A stretch of 35,777 nucleotides of DNA, from contig JAISMK010000071.1 of the NCBI GenBank assembly GCA_031276785.1, positions 1 to 35,777 on the forward strand, given 5' to 3'. This document shows, in pieces, positions 23,051 to 30,872 of this stretch (position 1 is its first letter; every line of letters begins with the position of its first letter). The stretch is from Desulfovibrio sp. GTDB lineage: Bacteria > Desulfobacterota > Desulfovibrionia > Desulfovibrionales > Desulfovibrionaceae. Under the pieces are notes generated by a model. The model saw nothing but the letters and a program-made list of their open reading frames with translations. It did no database searches and was not told where the DNA came from. The translations under genes and the position numbers were made by a program.

Positions 23051-25765
23051 TTATGGAGCGGGAAGCCGCCGTCCGTCGCCGTCCAGCAGGTGGGTGACAA
23101 TGGCGTCCCCGGCGGCGCTTACCCGTAATTCCGCCCGTCTGGCGGCGCTGAAGGACTCCTGCCGGTCTTCCTGAAAGAAAAAGGAGCCGCCGCCCACAGT
23201 GGCTTTCCAGCCGTCGTACCGGAATTTCAGGCGATGCTCCTGTCCGGCCGGAGGGCTGCCTTCGTCTTCCAGGCGGAGGAAGCTGGCCAGGCCCCGCCCG
23301 TCCAGAGCCACGATGGCGGTTCCCCGCCGGGGTGTCCCGGCGGCGGGCAGACGCGCGAGGGCGTTTTCTATGTCCTCTTCCAAATCCAGGTTCAGGATCA
23401 TGTAATCGCCCTGCATCAGGGAGCGCGGGTCCACAGGCCGGAGATCCAGGATCATGACCGTGCCCCGGGACAGAGTATATTCCCTGCTGCCGGCAGACAC
23501 GCAGAACAGAAGCAAAAAGACGGCCAGAGCCGCGGCCGGGGCCGTTTTGCGGAGCAATTCGGGCAGGCCGCCCGCAGAGGGGGCTTCCGCCCCGCCGGGC
23601 GGGGCGGGGCTTTTTTCCGGCTGGCTGTCCGCCAGGGAGGGCAGCCAGCCGGAGGCTATGGCGGCCTTAAGGACGCGTCCGGCCAGCAGGCCCATGCCCA
23701 GCAGGAGCAGGCCGGTTGCGGCCAGATAGCCTGATTTCAGCAGCAGGCTGATGTCCTGCAGATAATATTCCACATTTACGGCCAGGGCCAGAAAAGCGAC
23801 AGACAGGCCCATAAGGGGAAGGTTTTTGTCCATCCGGGCCAGGAGCAGGGCCAGGAAGCCGGAACTCAGCCAGGGAAGGCGCCAGCTCAGGGCGGCAATC
23901 AGCACGGCGGCGGCCGGGAACAGGAAGCGGCCGGGCCGCCCGATTCCCAGAGAGGACGGCAGGAGCAGGCCGGTGAAGATCAGGCCCAGTCCGGCTCCAG
24001 GGCCGGCGCCGCGCGCCGGGTGTCCCGGAAAGGCATAGGCGGCGAAAAGCGTCAGACAGAACAGGCCCGCCAGAAGCCCGTTGCGCAGGGGAAGGATCAG
24101 GCCGGCTTTGTCCGGCGGAGCCGGCCGGCGGAACAGGTATGCCGCGCAGAGGGAGGAAGCGGCGGCAAGCAGCGCGCCGGAGATGTCCGCCGTTGTCCGG
24201 GATTCCAGCTTCTGTAAGGCGAAAAGGCCGTTTTCCCAGAGGATCGCCTGAAGCATAAGGAGGACGGGCACGGCCGCCGCCGCGCAGGTCCGGTACAAGG
24301 GGATTTTCAGCAGGAGGAAGCCCGCCGCGCAGACCAGGACGGCCGGCAGCAGCACAAAGCGCTCCTCAATGGCGTACTCCCAAGGCAGCGCCAAGGATAT
24401 CCCCACGCTGCCCGCCAGAGCCAGGCTCAGAGCGGATTGGCGCAGAAACTCGCCCTGGGCGAAGGTCAGGGCAAAGGCCAGGCCCATGCCCAGCAGAGAG
24501 AGAACCAGCAGGGTTGCGGGCAGGGGCGAGAAATATTGGGCGCCGGCCAGCAGCATGGCGGCCAGGAGCAGGGGCAGGGCCGTCCAGGCGCCCAGGCCGA
24601 TCAGCAGGCGCAAAAACCAGGGGGGCTTCGCGGGGTTTTCTCTTTCCGGGGATTCCGGAGCCTGGGGCAGGCGGCCGGTCAGGGCGAAGAGCTGGACAGC
24701 CAGGCCGCCGGAGAAAGGGAGGATCTGTCCGCCCCGGCCGTCCGCGCCTTGCGGGTTTTTGCCCTCCCGGGCCAGGCAGGCGGCCCGGCGCTCTTCCTCC
24801 AGGCGATCCAGGACGGGTTGGAGCGCGCGCAGGCGGGAGCGCAGCAGGCGCGCGGAGAGGGCGGTGCCCCCGATGACCAGCAGGGCGCCCTGGAAGGCGG
24901 GCAGCATGAAGTTCACATTGTAGTAGCTGTGCGCGATGTGGCCGCCCACAAAGAGGCAGAGGGCCAGAAGGATAAGGCTGAAGAGGCCCATGGCCAGTAT
25001 GGGAATGTCCGGCCGCCGGTGTCCGTACCACCAGCCGCCGGCGCAGAGGCAGAAGAGAAATAGGTCGAAAGGGAAGAAAAGGAACAGGGATTGCGGCCTG
25101 ATTTCTCGGAAATGCACCAGAAACAAGTATCCCAGGCGGAAGGTAAGCAGGGCAAGGAGGAACAGGGCAATAAGGCGGGGCAGCAGGCGGGAGAAAAGAA
25201 AGGGCCTGGGGGGCAGGAAGCGGGCGGCGGTTTCCCAGGCCAAAAGGCAGGCCAGTTGAAAGATGGCAGCCGGGCTGCGGGCGATGAAGAAAAAGTTGGA
25301 AGAGAGGAAATATCCGTCAGGATCAAGGAAGCTGGGGGAGAGGGTCCTGGTGTACAGGATGATCCAGATGGTGGAGACCAGCCACAAGGCCAGCCAGAGC
25401 GCCGTTTTTTGCCCGGCCAGGGCCAGGGGCAGGAGGAAGAGGCCCCAGGCCAGGAACAGTTCCCAGGCATCGGCTCCGGTCTGGTAGGTTTGGCCGAAAA
25501 CCGCCAGCAGGGGACCCGCCAGCAGGCCGCAGGCCAGGAGGGCCAGCCCGCCTGATCCGGAATCCTCCCCCCGGATCCGGGCCAGGGCCGCTGTGCCCAG
25601 CATGAGGCTGATAATCAGGCCGAATTTGGCGAAGGCCGGCAGGGCGGCCCAGTTGAAGGCGACAAAACAGATGAGGCCGGCCAGGCAAAAGAGAACGCCC
25701 GCCTGGAGGCAGAAAAACCTGCAGAACAGACCCCAGCTCAGTCTTTCCGTGTTTGTTCCGGGCAT
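23051..25765 (-). CDS. DUF2157-DUF4401-GDYXXLXY fusion membrane protein
   Basis: A 904-residue polytopic membrane protein of unknown function. The N-terminal part (residues about 10-150: LSWGLFCRFFCLQAG, AVFGQTYQTGADAWELFLAWG) is a DUF2157 domain. The central helices (with LPWEYAIEERFVLLPAVLV) look like DUF4401. The C-terminal periplasmic part holds the GDYXXLXY signature as GDYMILNL after a membrane anchor. In many bacteria these are two or three neighbouring genes, so this is a fusion. The track ORF from 26188 reads through htpX; ATG 25765 (MPGTNTERLSWG) with GAGGG upstream is the real start. A strong hairpin sits just ahead of that ribosome site. Confidence 0.8.
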   Translation of the reverse strand: MPGTNTERLSWGLFCRFFCLQAGVLFCLAGLICFVAFNWAALPAFAKFGLIISLMLGTAALARIRGEDSGSGGLALLACGLLAGPLLAVFGQTYQTGADAWELFLAWGLFLLPLALAGQKTALWLALWLVSTIWIILYTRTLSPSFLDPDGYFLSSNFFFIARSPAAIFQLACLLAWETAARFLPPRPFLFSRLLPRLIALFLLALLTFRLGYLFLVHFREIRPQSLFLFFPFDLFLFCLCAGGWWYGHRRPDIPILAMGLFSLILLALCLFVGGHIAHSYYNVNFMLPAFQGALLVIGGTALSARLLRSRLRALQPVLDRLEEERRAACLAREGKNPQGADGRGGQILPFSGGLAVQLFALTGRLPQAPESPERENPAKPPWFLRLLIGLGAWTALPLLLAAMLLAGAQYFSPLPATLLVLSLLGMGLAFALTFAQGEFLRQSALSLALAGSVGISLALPWEYAIEERFVLLPAVLVCAAGFLLLKIPLYRTCAAAAVPVLLMLQAILWENGLFALQKLESRTTADISGALLAAASSLCAAYLFRRPAPPDKAGLILPLRNGLLAGLFCLTLFAAYAFPGHPARGAGPGAGLGLIFTGLLLPSSLGIGRPGRFLFPAAAVLIAALSWRLPWLSSGFLALLLARMDKNLPLMGLSVAFLALAVNVEYYLQDISLLLKSGYLAATGLLLLGMGLLAGRVLKAAIASGWLPSLADSQPEKSPAPPGGAEAPSAGGLPELLRKTAPAAALAVFLLLFCVSAGSREYTLSRGTVMILDLRPVDPRSLMQGDYMILNLDLEEDIENALARLPAAGTPRRGTAIVALDGRGLASFLRLEDEGSPPAGQEHRLKFRYDGWKATVGGGSFFFQEDRQESFSAARRAELRVSAAGDAIVTHLLDGDGRRLPAP

Positions 25766-25780
25766 GCTTTTTGTTCCCTC

Positions 25781-25805
25781 GGGCGGCGCGCGGCGGGCGC
25801 CGCCC
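25781..25805 (-). promoter_or_regulatory. Strong GC hairpin between htpX and the DUF2157 gene
   Basis: GGGCGGCGC and GCGCCGCCC form a perfect nine-base stem around a seven-base loop. It ends 15 bases before ATG 25765 on the minus strand, adjoining the ribosome site. It could trim or attenuate read-through from htpX. There is no T-run right after it. Confidence 0.55.
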
Positions 25806-25821
25806 TTTGCCTGGCCGAGCT

Positions 25822-26673
25822 CTATCCGGCGCGGGACATGGAGAGGAGCCGGCGGACCCGCTCCTCCACCGGGGGATGGGTGCTGAACAGTCCGCTCAGC
25901 CTCCCGGAAAAGGGATTGACAATGAACATGTGGGCTGTGGCCTGGTTGCCCCCGCCCAGGGGAATCCGCCGGGAATAGTCCGCCAGTTTCCGCAGGGCGG
26001 AGGCCAGGGCTTCGGGCCTGCCGCTGAGGCGCGCCCCGCCGGCGTCGGCCAGATATTCGCGCGAGCGGGAAATGGCGAACTGGATAAGGGCCGCGGCCAG
26101 CGGGGCCACCAGGGCCAGGAGCAGGGCGGCGGCTCCGGAGCGGTTTTCGCCGTCGCCGCTCCGGCCGGCGCCGAACAGGGCGCCCCACTGGAGGATATTG
26201 GCCAGGAACATGACCACCGAGGCCAAAACCCCGGCGACCGTCTGGATCAGGATGTCGCGGTGGGCGATGTGGCTGATCTCGTGGGACAGCACTCCCCGCA
26301 GTTCCTCCGGCTGAAGCAGGCGGACAATGCCCTGGGTGACGGCCACAACCGCGTGTTCGGGGTTTCGGCCCGTGGCGAAGGCATTGGGCGCCTCGGAGGG
26401 GATAAGGCAGAGGCGCGGCTTGGGTATGCCGGCCCGGGCGGCCAGCTCCTCCACCATGCGGTGCAGCAGGGGGGCTTCGGAGGCGGACAGCGGGCGCGCC
26501 TTGTACAGGCGCAGGACAATGGTATCCGAATACCAGTAGCCGCCGACGTTCATGAGCAGGGCAAAACCCAGGGCCACCATCAGTCCGGCGGTACCGCCCA
26601 GGGCCTGGCCCAGGAAGAGGATAAGCCCGGAAAGCAGAGCCAGCAGCAGAAAGGTCTTGAGTTGGCTGGTCAT
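25822..26673 (-). CDS. htpX: HtpX, membrane zinc metalloprotease
   Basis: A 283-residue M48-family protease of the inner membrane that degrades misfolded membrane proteins, working beside FtsH. Two N-terminal helices are followed by the zinc motif HEISH at 131-135, the RNPEHAVVAVTQGIVRLL segment before it, two more helices, and the third ligand in ISRSREYLADAGGARLSG. The C-terminal HPPVEERVRRL is typical. ATG 26673 has AAGGAG upstream; the track start at 26898 is a non-coding extension. A short inverted repeat lies just upstream, and a weak -35/-10 pair (TTGCCC, TTATCT) precedes it. Confidence 0.94.
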   Translation of the reverse strand: MTSQLKTFLLLALLSGLILFLGQALGGTAGLMVALGFALLMNVGGYWYSDTIVLRLYKARPLSASEAPLLHRMVEELAARAGIPKPRLCLIPSEAPNAFATGRNPEHAVVAVTQGIVRLLQPEELRGVLSHEISHIAHRDILIQTVAGVLASVVMFLANILQWGALFGAGRSGDGENRSGAAALLLALVAPLAAALIQFAISRSREYLADAGGARLSGRPEALASALRKLADYSRRIPLGGGNQATAHMFIVNPFSGRLSGLFSTHPPVEERVRRLLSMSRAG

Positions 26674-26701
26674 GGGGAACTCCTTCGCGGGAAAAGGGGA
26701 G

Positions 26702-26721
26702 ATCTCTCGCGCCAGAGAGAT
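26702..26721 (-). promoter_or_regulatory. Inverted repeat upstream of htpX
   Basis: ATCTCTC-GCGCCA-GAGAGAT is a perfect seven-base inverted repeat about 28 bases upstream of the htpX start. It could be a leader hairpin or an operator. No regulator is identifiable. Confidence 0.4.
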
Positions 26722-26845
26722 AAACACGAAGGAAGGCGCGGGCAAGGGCCTCATTCTCCTTGCCCCGGCGCGGAGAAGATCCGTCCTATTCCCCGCGGCG
26801 GCGCTCCGCAGCGGTCCGGCTTTGTCCAAGCGAACCGTTCCGGGT

Positions 26846-26920
26846 TCAGGAATTCTTTTTAATGTGGTAAAGGGCGCCGATGGTGGCGGCCAGTCCAAGG
26901 AAAAAGAAGATAAAGTCCAT
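26846..26920 (-). CDS. 24-residue single-helix membrane peptide
   Basis: Too short for the ORF track. ATG 26920 is preceded by AGGAG at ideal spacing. The peptide MDFIFFFLGLAATIGALYHI then KKNS is one hydrophobic helix of about 18 residues capped by a basic tail, the usual form of a real small membrane protein with the C-terminus in the cytoplasm. It lies between the hydrogenase maturation gene and htpX on the same strand, in a gap that is otherwise empty. Function is unknown; possible roles include modulating HtpX or a hydrogenase-linked membrane complex. A short inverted repeat (GAACC/GGTTC) overlaps its stop. Confidence 0.55.
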   Translation of the reverse strand: MDFIFFFLGLAATIGALYHIKKNS

Positions 26921-26994
26921 GCGCGCTCCTGGGGTTGCGGGGGGCGTTGGCCAGAGAAAGTTAAAATGGTCTGAAACGCGGTTTTAAGCGGTAG

Positions 26995-27013
26995 GAGGAA
27001 CAGCCAGTTCCTC
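26995..27013 (-). terminator. Hairpin directly after hynC
   Basis: GAGGAAC-AGCCA-GTTCCTC begins at the last base of the hynC stop codon. The seven-base stem on the minus strand may mark the 3' end of the hynBAC mRNA, though no T-run follows it. Confidence 0.4.
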
Positions 27014-27564
27014 TATCCCGCCGCCGGATTTTTTTCAAGATCGCCCCAAGGGGCCTCCTCGCCGCTCGGTCTCCGGGCTTCGCGGGGAAAGGCCCGGCCG
27101 CCCTGGGCTGCGAGTTCGCGCAGGATTTCGCTGATGAAGCGGGGAAAAGCCGCCGCGCACACCGGGGACAGCTCCAGGCGCAGGCTCTTCCAGTCCATGG
27201 GCTCCATGCCCAGAACCACGGCCGCCGGGCGGCTGTCCATCATCCCGCAGCCTATGAGCACGTCCACCAGATCCACCTGGTGCTGGGAGTCGTGAAAGCC
27301 CAGGCTCTTGCGCAGATCGTCGTCCTCCAGGCGGTACAGGGCGCCCGGAGGGCCTCCGCCCAGCACGGCGTCCATGACCACAAGCCTGTCGCAGTCCGCT
27401 ATGCTCCCCATAAGCAGCCTGCCCCGCGTTCCCCCTTCCAGCAGGGTGACGTTGCCGGAAAAGGTATAGTTCCGCTCCAGATGCCGGGCGGCATGGACGC
27501 CGACGCCTTCGTCGGCATAAAGGAGGTTGCCCACTCCCAGAAGAAGGATGCGCTGTTCCGGCAT
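27013..27564 (-). CDS. hynC: HynC, [NiFe]-hydrogenase maturation endopeptidase
   Basis: A 183-residue nickel-dependent protease of the HyaD/HybD/HynC family that clips the C-terminal tail of the hydrogenase large subunit once nickel is in place. The family core is GVGNLLYADEGVGVH at 10-24, with Glu19 corresponding to the nickel-binding Glu; the next ligand is the Asp in RLVVMDAVLGGG, and a His follows in HDSQHQVDLVD. It lies 21 bases downstream of hynA, whose product ends in the matching cleavage site. The C-terminal 25 or so residues are a charged extension without family features. Confidence 0.93.
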   Translation of the reverse strand: MPEQRILLLGVGNLLYADEGVGVHAARHLERNYTFSGNVTLLEGGTRGRLLMGSIADCDRLVVMDAVLGGGPPGALYRLEDDDLRKSLGFHDSQHQVDLVDVLIGCGMMDSRPAAVVLGMEPMDWKSLRLELSPVCAAAFPRFISEILRELAAQGGRAFPREARRPSGEEAPWGDLEKNPAAG

Positions 27565-27585
27565 GGGCGGCCCGTCCGGCTGGGG

Positions 27586-29259
27586 CTAGAGTACGGTGAA
27601 CACCCGCTTTTCATTGCTCACGGGGTCAATAAGGTGGATGGCGCAGGCGATGCAGGGGTCAAAGGAGTGGATGGTGCGCAGGATTTCCACCGGCCGCTTG
27701 GGATCGGCGATGGGAGTGCCCACCAGGGCCTCCTCAAAGGGACCGCACTGCTCCGCCGCGTCGCGGGGGCCCATGTTCCAGGTGGTGGGCACCACAAGCT
27801 GGAAGTTGGCGATCTTTTTGTCCTTGATGCGGATCCAGTGGCTCAGGCCGCCGCGCGGGGCGTTGACAAAGCCCACTCCTTCGGATTCATTGGGCATTTC
27901 CCATTCTTCGTAGATCCGGGGTTTGGCCTCTTTTGCGATTTGGTCCTGAAGTTCCGCCACCCAGCGTTCCATCTGGGCGGCGACAACGGCGGCCTGGATG
28001 CCGCGCGCCGCCGTGCGTCCCAGGGTGGAGAACAGAGCCTCCGCCCCGATGCCCAGGCTGGCCAGCACTTTATCCACCACCGGCACCACGTCCTTGTGCC
28101 CTCCGGCATAGGCCACCAGCATCTGGGCCAGGGGGCCTGTTTCCATGGGGGCGTCGCTGTAGCGGGGAGATTTGGACCAGGAATAGCGTTCGTCGCCGTG
28201 CAGATCGGTGTAGTTGGGATCGGTTACGCCGTCAAAGGGCTTGCGCGCCTCATCCCCCTGGAACCAACTGTGGCGGACGTGTTCGGTGATCTTGTCCGGC
28301 TCGAAGGCCCGGATGGCGGAAATATCCCTGTTGAATATCACGCCGGGCTGGAAGAAGCCGCTGGTCAGGTCGCGGTCGTCGCTGCGGAATTCGCCGAAGG
28401 TGATGAAGTTGGTCGTGCCGCCGTATCCGGCCACATCCTTGTATTGGGCGGCCACAGCCAGAAGGTCCGGAATGTAGACATCGTTGATGAAAGCGATCAC
28501 TTCCTTTTCCAGATCAAGGAATTCCTTGATCCGTTCAGGCCGCAGGGCGTCATAGCTGGTTACGCCGCCTGCCGCCGTGAACTGGGGATGGGGGTTCTTG
28601 CCCCCGAAAACGGCCATGGCCCTGGCGGCCTTCACCTGAAGGTGCAGGGCGTCCAGATAGTGGGCGGTGGCGATGAGATCCAGCTCCGGAGAGAGGATAT
28701 AGGCGGGGTGCTTGCCCAGGAAATAGGCGTTGGTAAGATGCCCGAGCTGGCCGCTGTCCACATACTTCTTGATGCGGTCCTTCACGGCCTGCATGGATTC
28801 GGCCGTGGTTCGGCGCGTCGAGATGTCCGAGGCGATTTTGGCCGCTTTGGCCGCGTCGGCGTTCAGGCAGTTGCTCACGTCCACAAAGTCCAGGGCGTGC
28901 AGGTGGTAGAAATGGACTATGTGGTCATGCAGATAGAGCGCGGCCAGAACCAGATTGCGCAACATCACGGCCAGAGGGGGGATGCTCACGCCCACGGCGT
29001 GGTCCACGGCCCGCGTGGAGGCCAGGGCGTGGACATAGGTACAGACGCCGCAGGTTCTCTGGGTGATGTGCTGGGCATCCCTGGGGTCGCGGCCGAGAAG
29101 GATTTTCTCTATGCCTCTCCACAGGGTGCCGCTGGAGTATGCCTTGCTGACCCTGCCGTTGGTAACTTCCACCTCAATGCGCAGGTGGCCTTCCAGGCGG
29201 GTGACGGGGTCAACGACAATGGGTCCGGAAAACGAGGTGTCTATGGCGGACTGAGACAT
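27586..29259 (-). CDS. hynA: Periplasmic [NiFe] hydrogenase large subunit
   Basis: A 557-residue group 1-type uptake hydrogenase large subunit that holds the NiFe(CN)2CO active site. The N-terminal L1 motif is RTCGVC with Cys70 and Cys73; the C-terminal L2 motif is DPCIACAIH. The gene encodes cysteine at all four nickel-ligand positions, so it is not the selenocysteine (NiFeSe) form. The tail after the L2 histidine (LIDPVSNEKRVFTVL, 15 residues) is the peptide removed by HynC. It lacks its own signal and would travel through the Tat system bound to HynB. It is 37 bases downstream of hynB. In desulfovibrios such enzymes pass electrons to cytochrome c3. Confidence 0.96.
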   Translation of the reverse strand: MSQSAIDTSFSGPIVVDPVTRLEGHLRIEVEVTNGRVSKAYSSGTLWRGIEKILLGRDPRDAQHITQRTCGVCTYVHALASTRAVDHAVGVSIPPLAVMLRNLVLAALYLHDHIVHFYHLHALDFVDVSNCLNADAAKAAKIASDISTRRTTAESMQAVKDRIKKYVDSGQLGHLTNAYFLGKHPAYILSPELDLIATAHYLDALHLQVKAARAMAVFGGKNPHPQFTAAGGVTSYDALRPERIKEFLDLEKEVIAFINDVYIPDLLAVAAQYKDVAGYGGTTNFITFGEFRSDDRDLTSGFFQPGVIFNRDISAIRAFEPDKITEHVRHSWFQGDEARKPFDGVTDPNYTDLHGDERYSWSKSPRYSDAPMETGPLAQMLVAYAGGHKDVVPVVDKVLASLGIGAEALFSTLGRTAARGIQAAVVAAQMERWVAELQDQIAKEAKPRIYEEWEMPNESEGVGFVNAPRGGLSHWIRIKDKKIANFQLVVPTTWNMGPRDAAEQCGPFEEALVGTPIADPKRPVEILRTIHSFDPCIACAIHLIDPVSNEKRVFTVL

Positions 29260-29296
29260 GGGGGCTTCTCCGTGAGCGGTGAGGATGACAACGGCC

Positions 29297-30265
29297 TTAG
29301 CGGTAGAAAGGGGTCATGTGGTCCCAGAAATCAGGCTCGGAGCATCCTATGCAGGGGTGTCCCGCGGCCACGGGCCAGTTGGTGCCGTTGAAAAGGACCT
29401 TGGGACAATTATTGTAGGTCTGCGGCCCCTTGCAGCCCAGGTTATACAGACACCAGCCCTGGCGGGCCTCCTCCGAGGAGAAGGAGTTGGCGAAGCGTCC
29501 GGCGTCGAAGTGGGGGCGGCGCTCGCAGAGTTCGTGCACGGACTTGCCGAAGAAAATGTTTGGCCGGCCGATATAGTCCAGCTCGGGCAGCGCCCCCTTG
29601 TGCTCCAGATAGTACGTTATGGTGCCCACGATGTTGATGGGGTTGGGCGGACATCCGGGAATGTTGATAAGGCCGGCGGCCTTGACCCCCAGAAAGTCAA
29701 GAGCGTCGCCGACTCCCTTGGCGCCGGTGGGGTTGGGCGCCGCCGCCTGGATGCCTCCGTAGGACGCGCAGGTGCCGTAGGCGATGACCGCCTTGGCTCC
29801 GGGCAGAACCTCTTTGTTAATGGAGAGCATGGTCCTGTTGGCGACCTTGCCGTATATGCCGTTGTCCGCCGTGGGGATGCCGCCTTCCACAATGCAGATG
29901 TAGCCGTCCGGGTTGTGGATGGCGCTGTGCAGAGCCTCTTCCGCGGCCTCGCCGGCGGCGGCCATGATGGTTTCCTGGTATTCCAGGGAAATGGCGTCAA
30001 AGAGCAGGACGTCCAGAAAGGGGGCGTTGGTGCGCAACAAGGCTTCGGAACATCCGGTACACTCCGCGTTATGCAGGTAGACCACGCAGGGGCGCCTGCC
30101 GGCTCCCCCGGTCATGGCTTTGGCCACGCGGGAGGCGTAGGCCGGGCCCATGCCCATGGCGGCGGCAACGGCCGCGCAGTAAGTGAGAAACTGGCGGCGG
30201 GTAATGCCGTGCGCCTGCAGGCGTTTTTCCACATTATCCCTGGCAAGACCAACGGCGATTCGCAT
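29297..30265 (-). CDS. hynB: Periplasmic [NiFe] hydrogenase small subunit
   Basis: A 322-residue iron-sulfur subunit with a Tat signal: TRRQFLTYC at residues 22-30 then a hydrophobic stretch and cleavage near AYASR. Proximal cluster cysteines are in [16 protein letters not shown] and IPGCPPNP. The distal and medial cluster ligands are in [25 protein letters not shown] and [19 protein letters not shown], the usual end of this family. It has no C-terminal membrane anchor and no cytochrome b gene follows, so the enzyme should be soluble in the periplasm. GGAGG precedes ATG 30265. The gene starts the hynBAC operon. Confidence 0.96.
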   Translation of the reverse strand: MRIAVGLARDNVEKRLQAHGITRRQFLTYCAAVAAAMGMGPAYASRVAKAMTGGAGRRPCVVYLHNAECTGCSEALLRTNAPFLDVLLFDAISLEYQETIMAAAGEAAEEALHSAIHNPDGYICIVEGGIPTADNGIYGKVANRTMLSINKEVLPGAKAVIAYGTCASYGGIQAAAPNPTGAKGVGDALDFLGVKAAGLINIPGCPPNPINIVGTITYYLEHKGALPELDYIGRPNIFFGKSVHELCERRPHFDAGRFANSFSSEEARQGWCLYNLGCKGPQTYNNCPKVLFNGTNWPVAAGHPCIGCSEPDFWDHMTPFYR

Positions 30266-30600
30266 CTTTCCTCCTTGACCCGTGGAACGGGGGGTTCTAC
30301 GCCTGCCGGGCGCGTTTATCCGCTCCTTTCCCTAGGGCCGTCTTTCCGGGCGGCGCCCCAGCGGCGGGGGGGAAGGCCGGCGGCGATCCGGGTTCCCTCC
30401 TGTCCGCGTCCTCCCCCTTCCTCCGCGCTTCAGCGGGGAATTCTGCCCATACTATAAATATAGTTGGAGGAAATACAGGAGAGCCCGGAGAAAATCAAGC
30501 ATATAATTCAAGAAGGGCGCAGTCAATATATTCCGGAGCTATTTCACTTTGAAAATGCCTGGCCGGCCGGAAGCGGACTGTTCAGGCGTAAAATCCGCCT
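30266..30600. other. Intergenic region upstream of hynB with palindrome and 12-bp hairpin
   Basis: This gap between hynB and the ubiD side carries no convincing gene. It holds ACTATA-AA-TATAGT (30451-30464), a 14-base palindromic stretch that may be an operator, and an AT-rich patch to about 30560 whose TTG-started ORF (30464-30799) runs into a repeat and is doubtful. ACTGTTCAGGCG and CGCCTGAACAGT (30577-30588 and 30596-30607) form a perfect twelve-base hairpin around a seven-base loop at the edge of the repeat. The hynB promoter must lie here, but I cannot place it. Confidence 0.45.
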
Positions 30601-30757
30601 GAACAGTTTAACTTTGAAAAGTTGGACCGCTCTGCAAGGATTCGCCTGCGAATCCTTGCCGCGAGATGGTTGCAGGCGGGCTTGCGTCCTGGGGCCGGCT
30701 CTGTCATTCTCCCCCGGCAGGAGGGCTTTGCCCGCCGTCAAGCAGGCATTTCGAGAA
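30601..30757 (+). repeat. Three-hairpin dispersed repeat, copy 5 (forward, with insertion)
   Basis: Hairpin 1 (gaacagtttaactttgaaaagttggaccgctc) and hairpin 2 (gcaaggattcgcctgcgaatccttgc) are intact. Hairpin 3 carries about 40 extra bases that partly duplicate it (gcaggcgggctt ... gcaggagggctttgcccgccg). Copy ends near gcatttcgag. It lies upstream of ubiD. Confidence 0.82.
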
Positions 30758-30872
30758 GCAGGCGCCAAAAGAACGAGCAACGCGGTTCAAACGGAATAAA
30801 TCAGCGCTTCCAAAGGGAAAGAATGGACCAGGGCCGCCTTTGGCCAAAGGCCGGTCCGGAAGGAGAATGGCC

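Noticed and set aside
23051-26188. 1045-residue start for the DUF2157 protein
   Set aside because: The first 141 residues are arginine-rich shadow of htpX. ATG 25765 gives the family N-terminus.
27280-29391. 703-residue plus-strand ORF
   Set aside because: It lies antisense to hynA and hynC, is rich in Gly/Ala/Val/His from reverse codon bias and lacks any family feature.
30464-30799. 111-residue ORF with TTG start in the hynB-ubiD gap
   Set aside because: The first 33 residues look coding-like and AT-rich, but the frame runs straight through a dispersed repeat and no family is recognised. It could be a relic; I do not call a gene.
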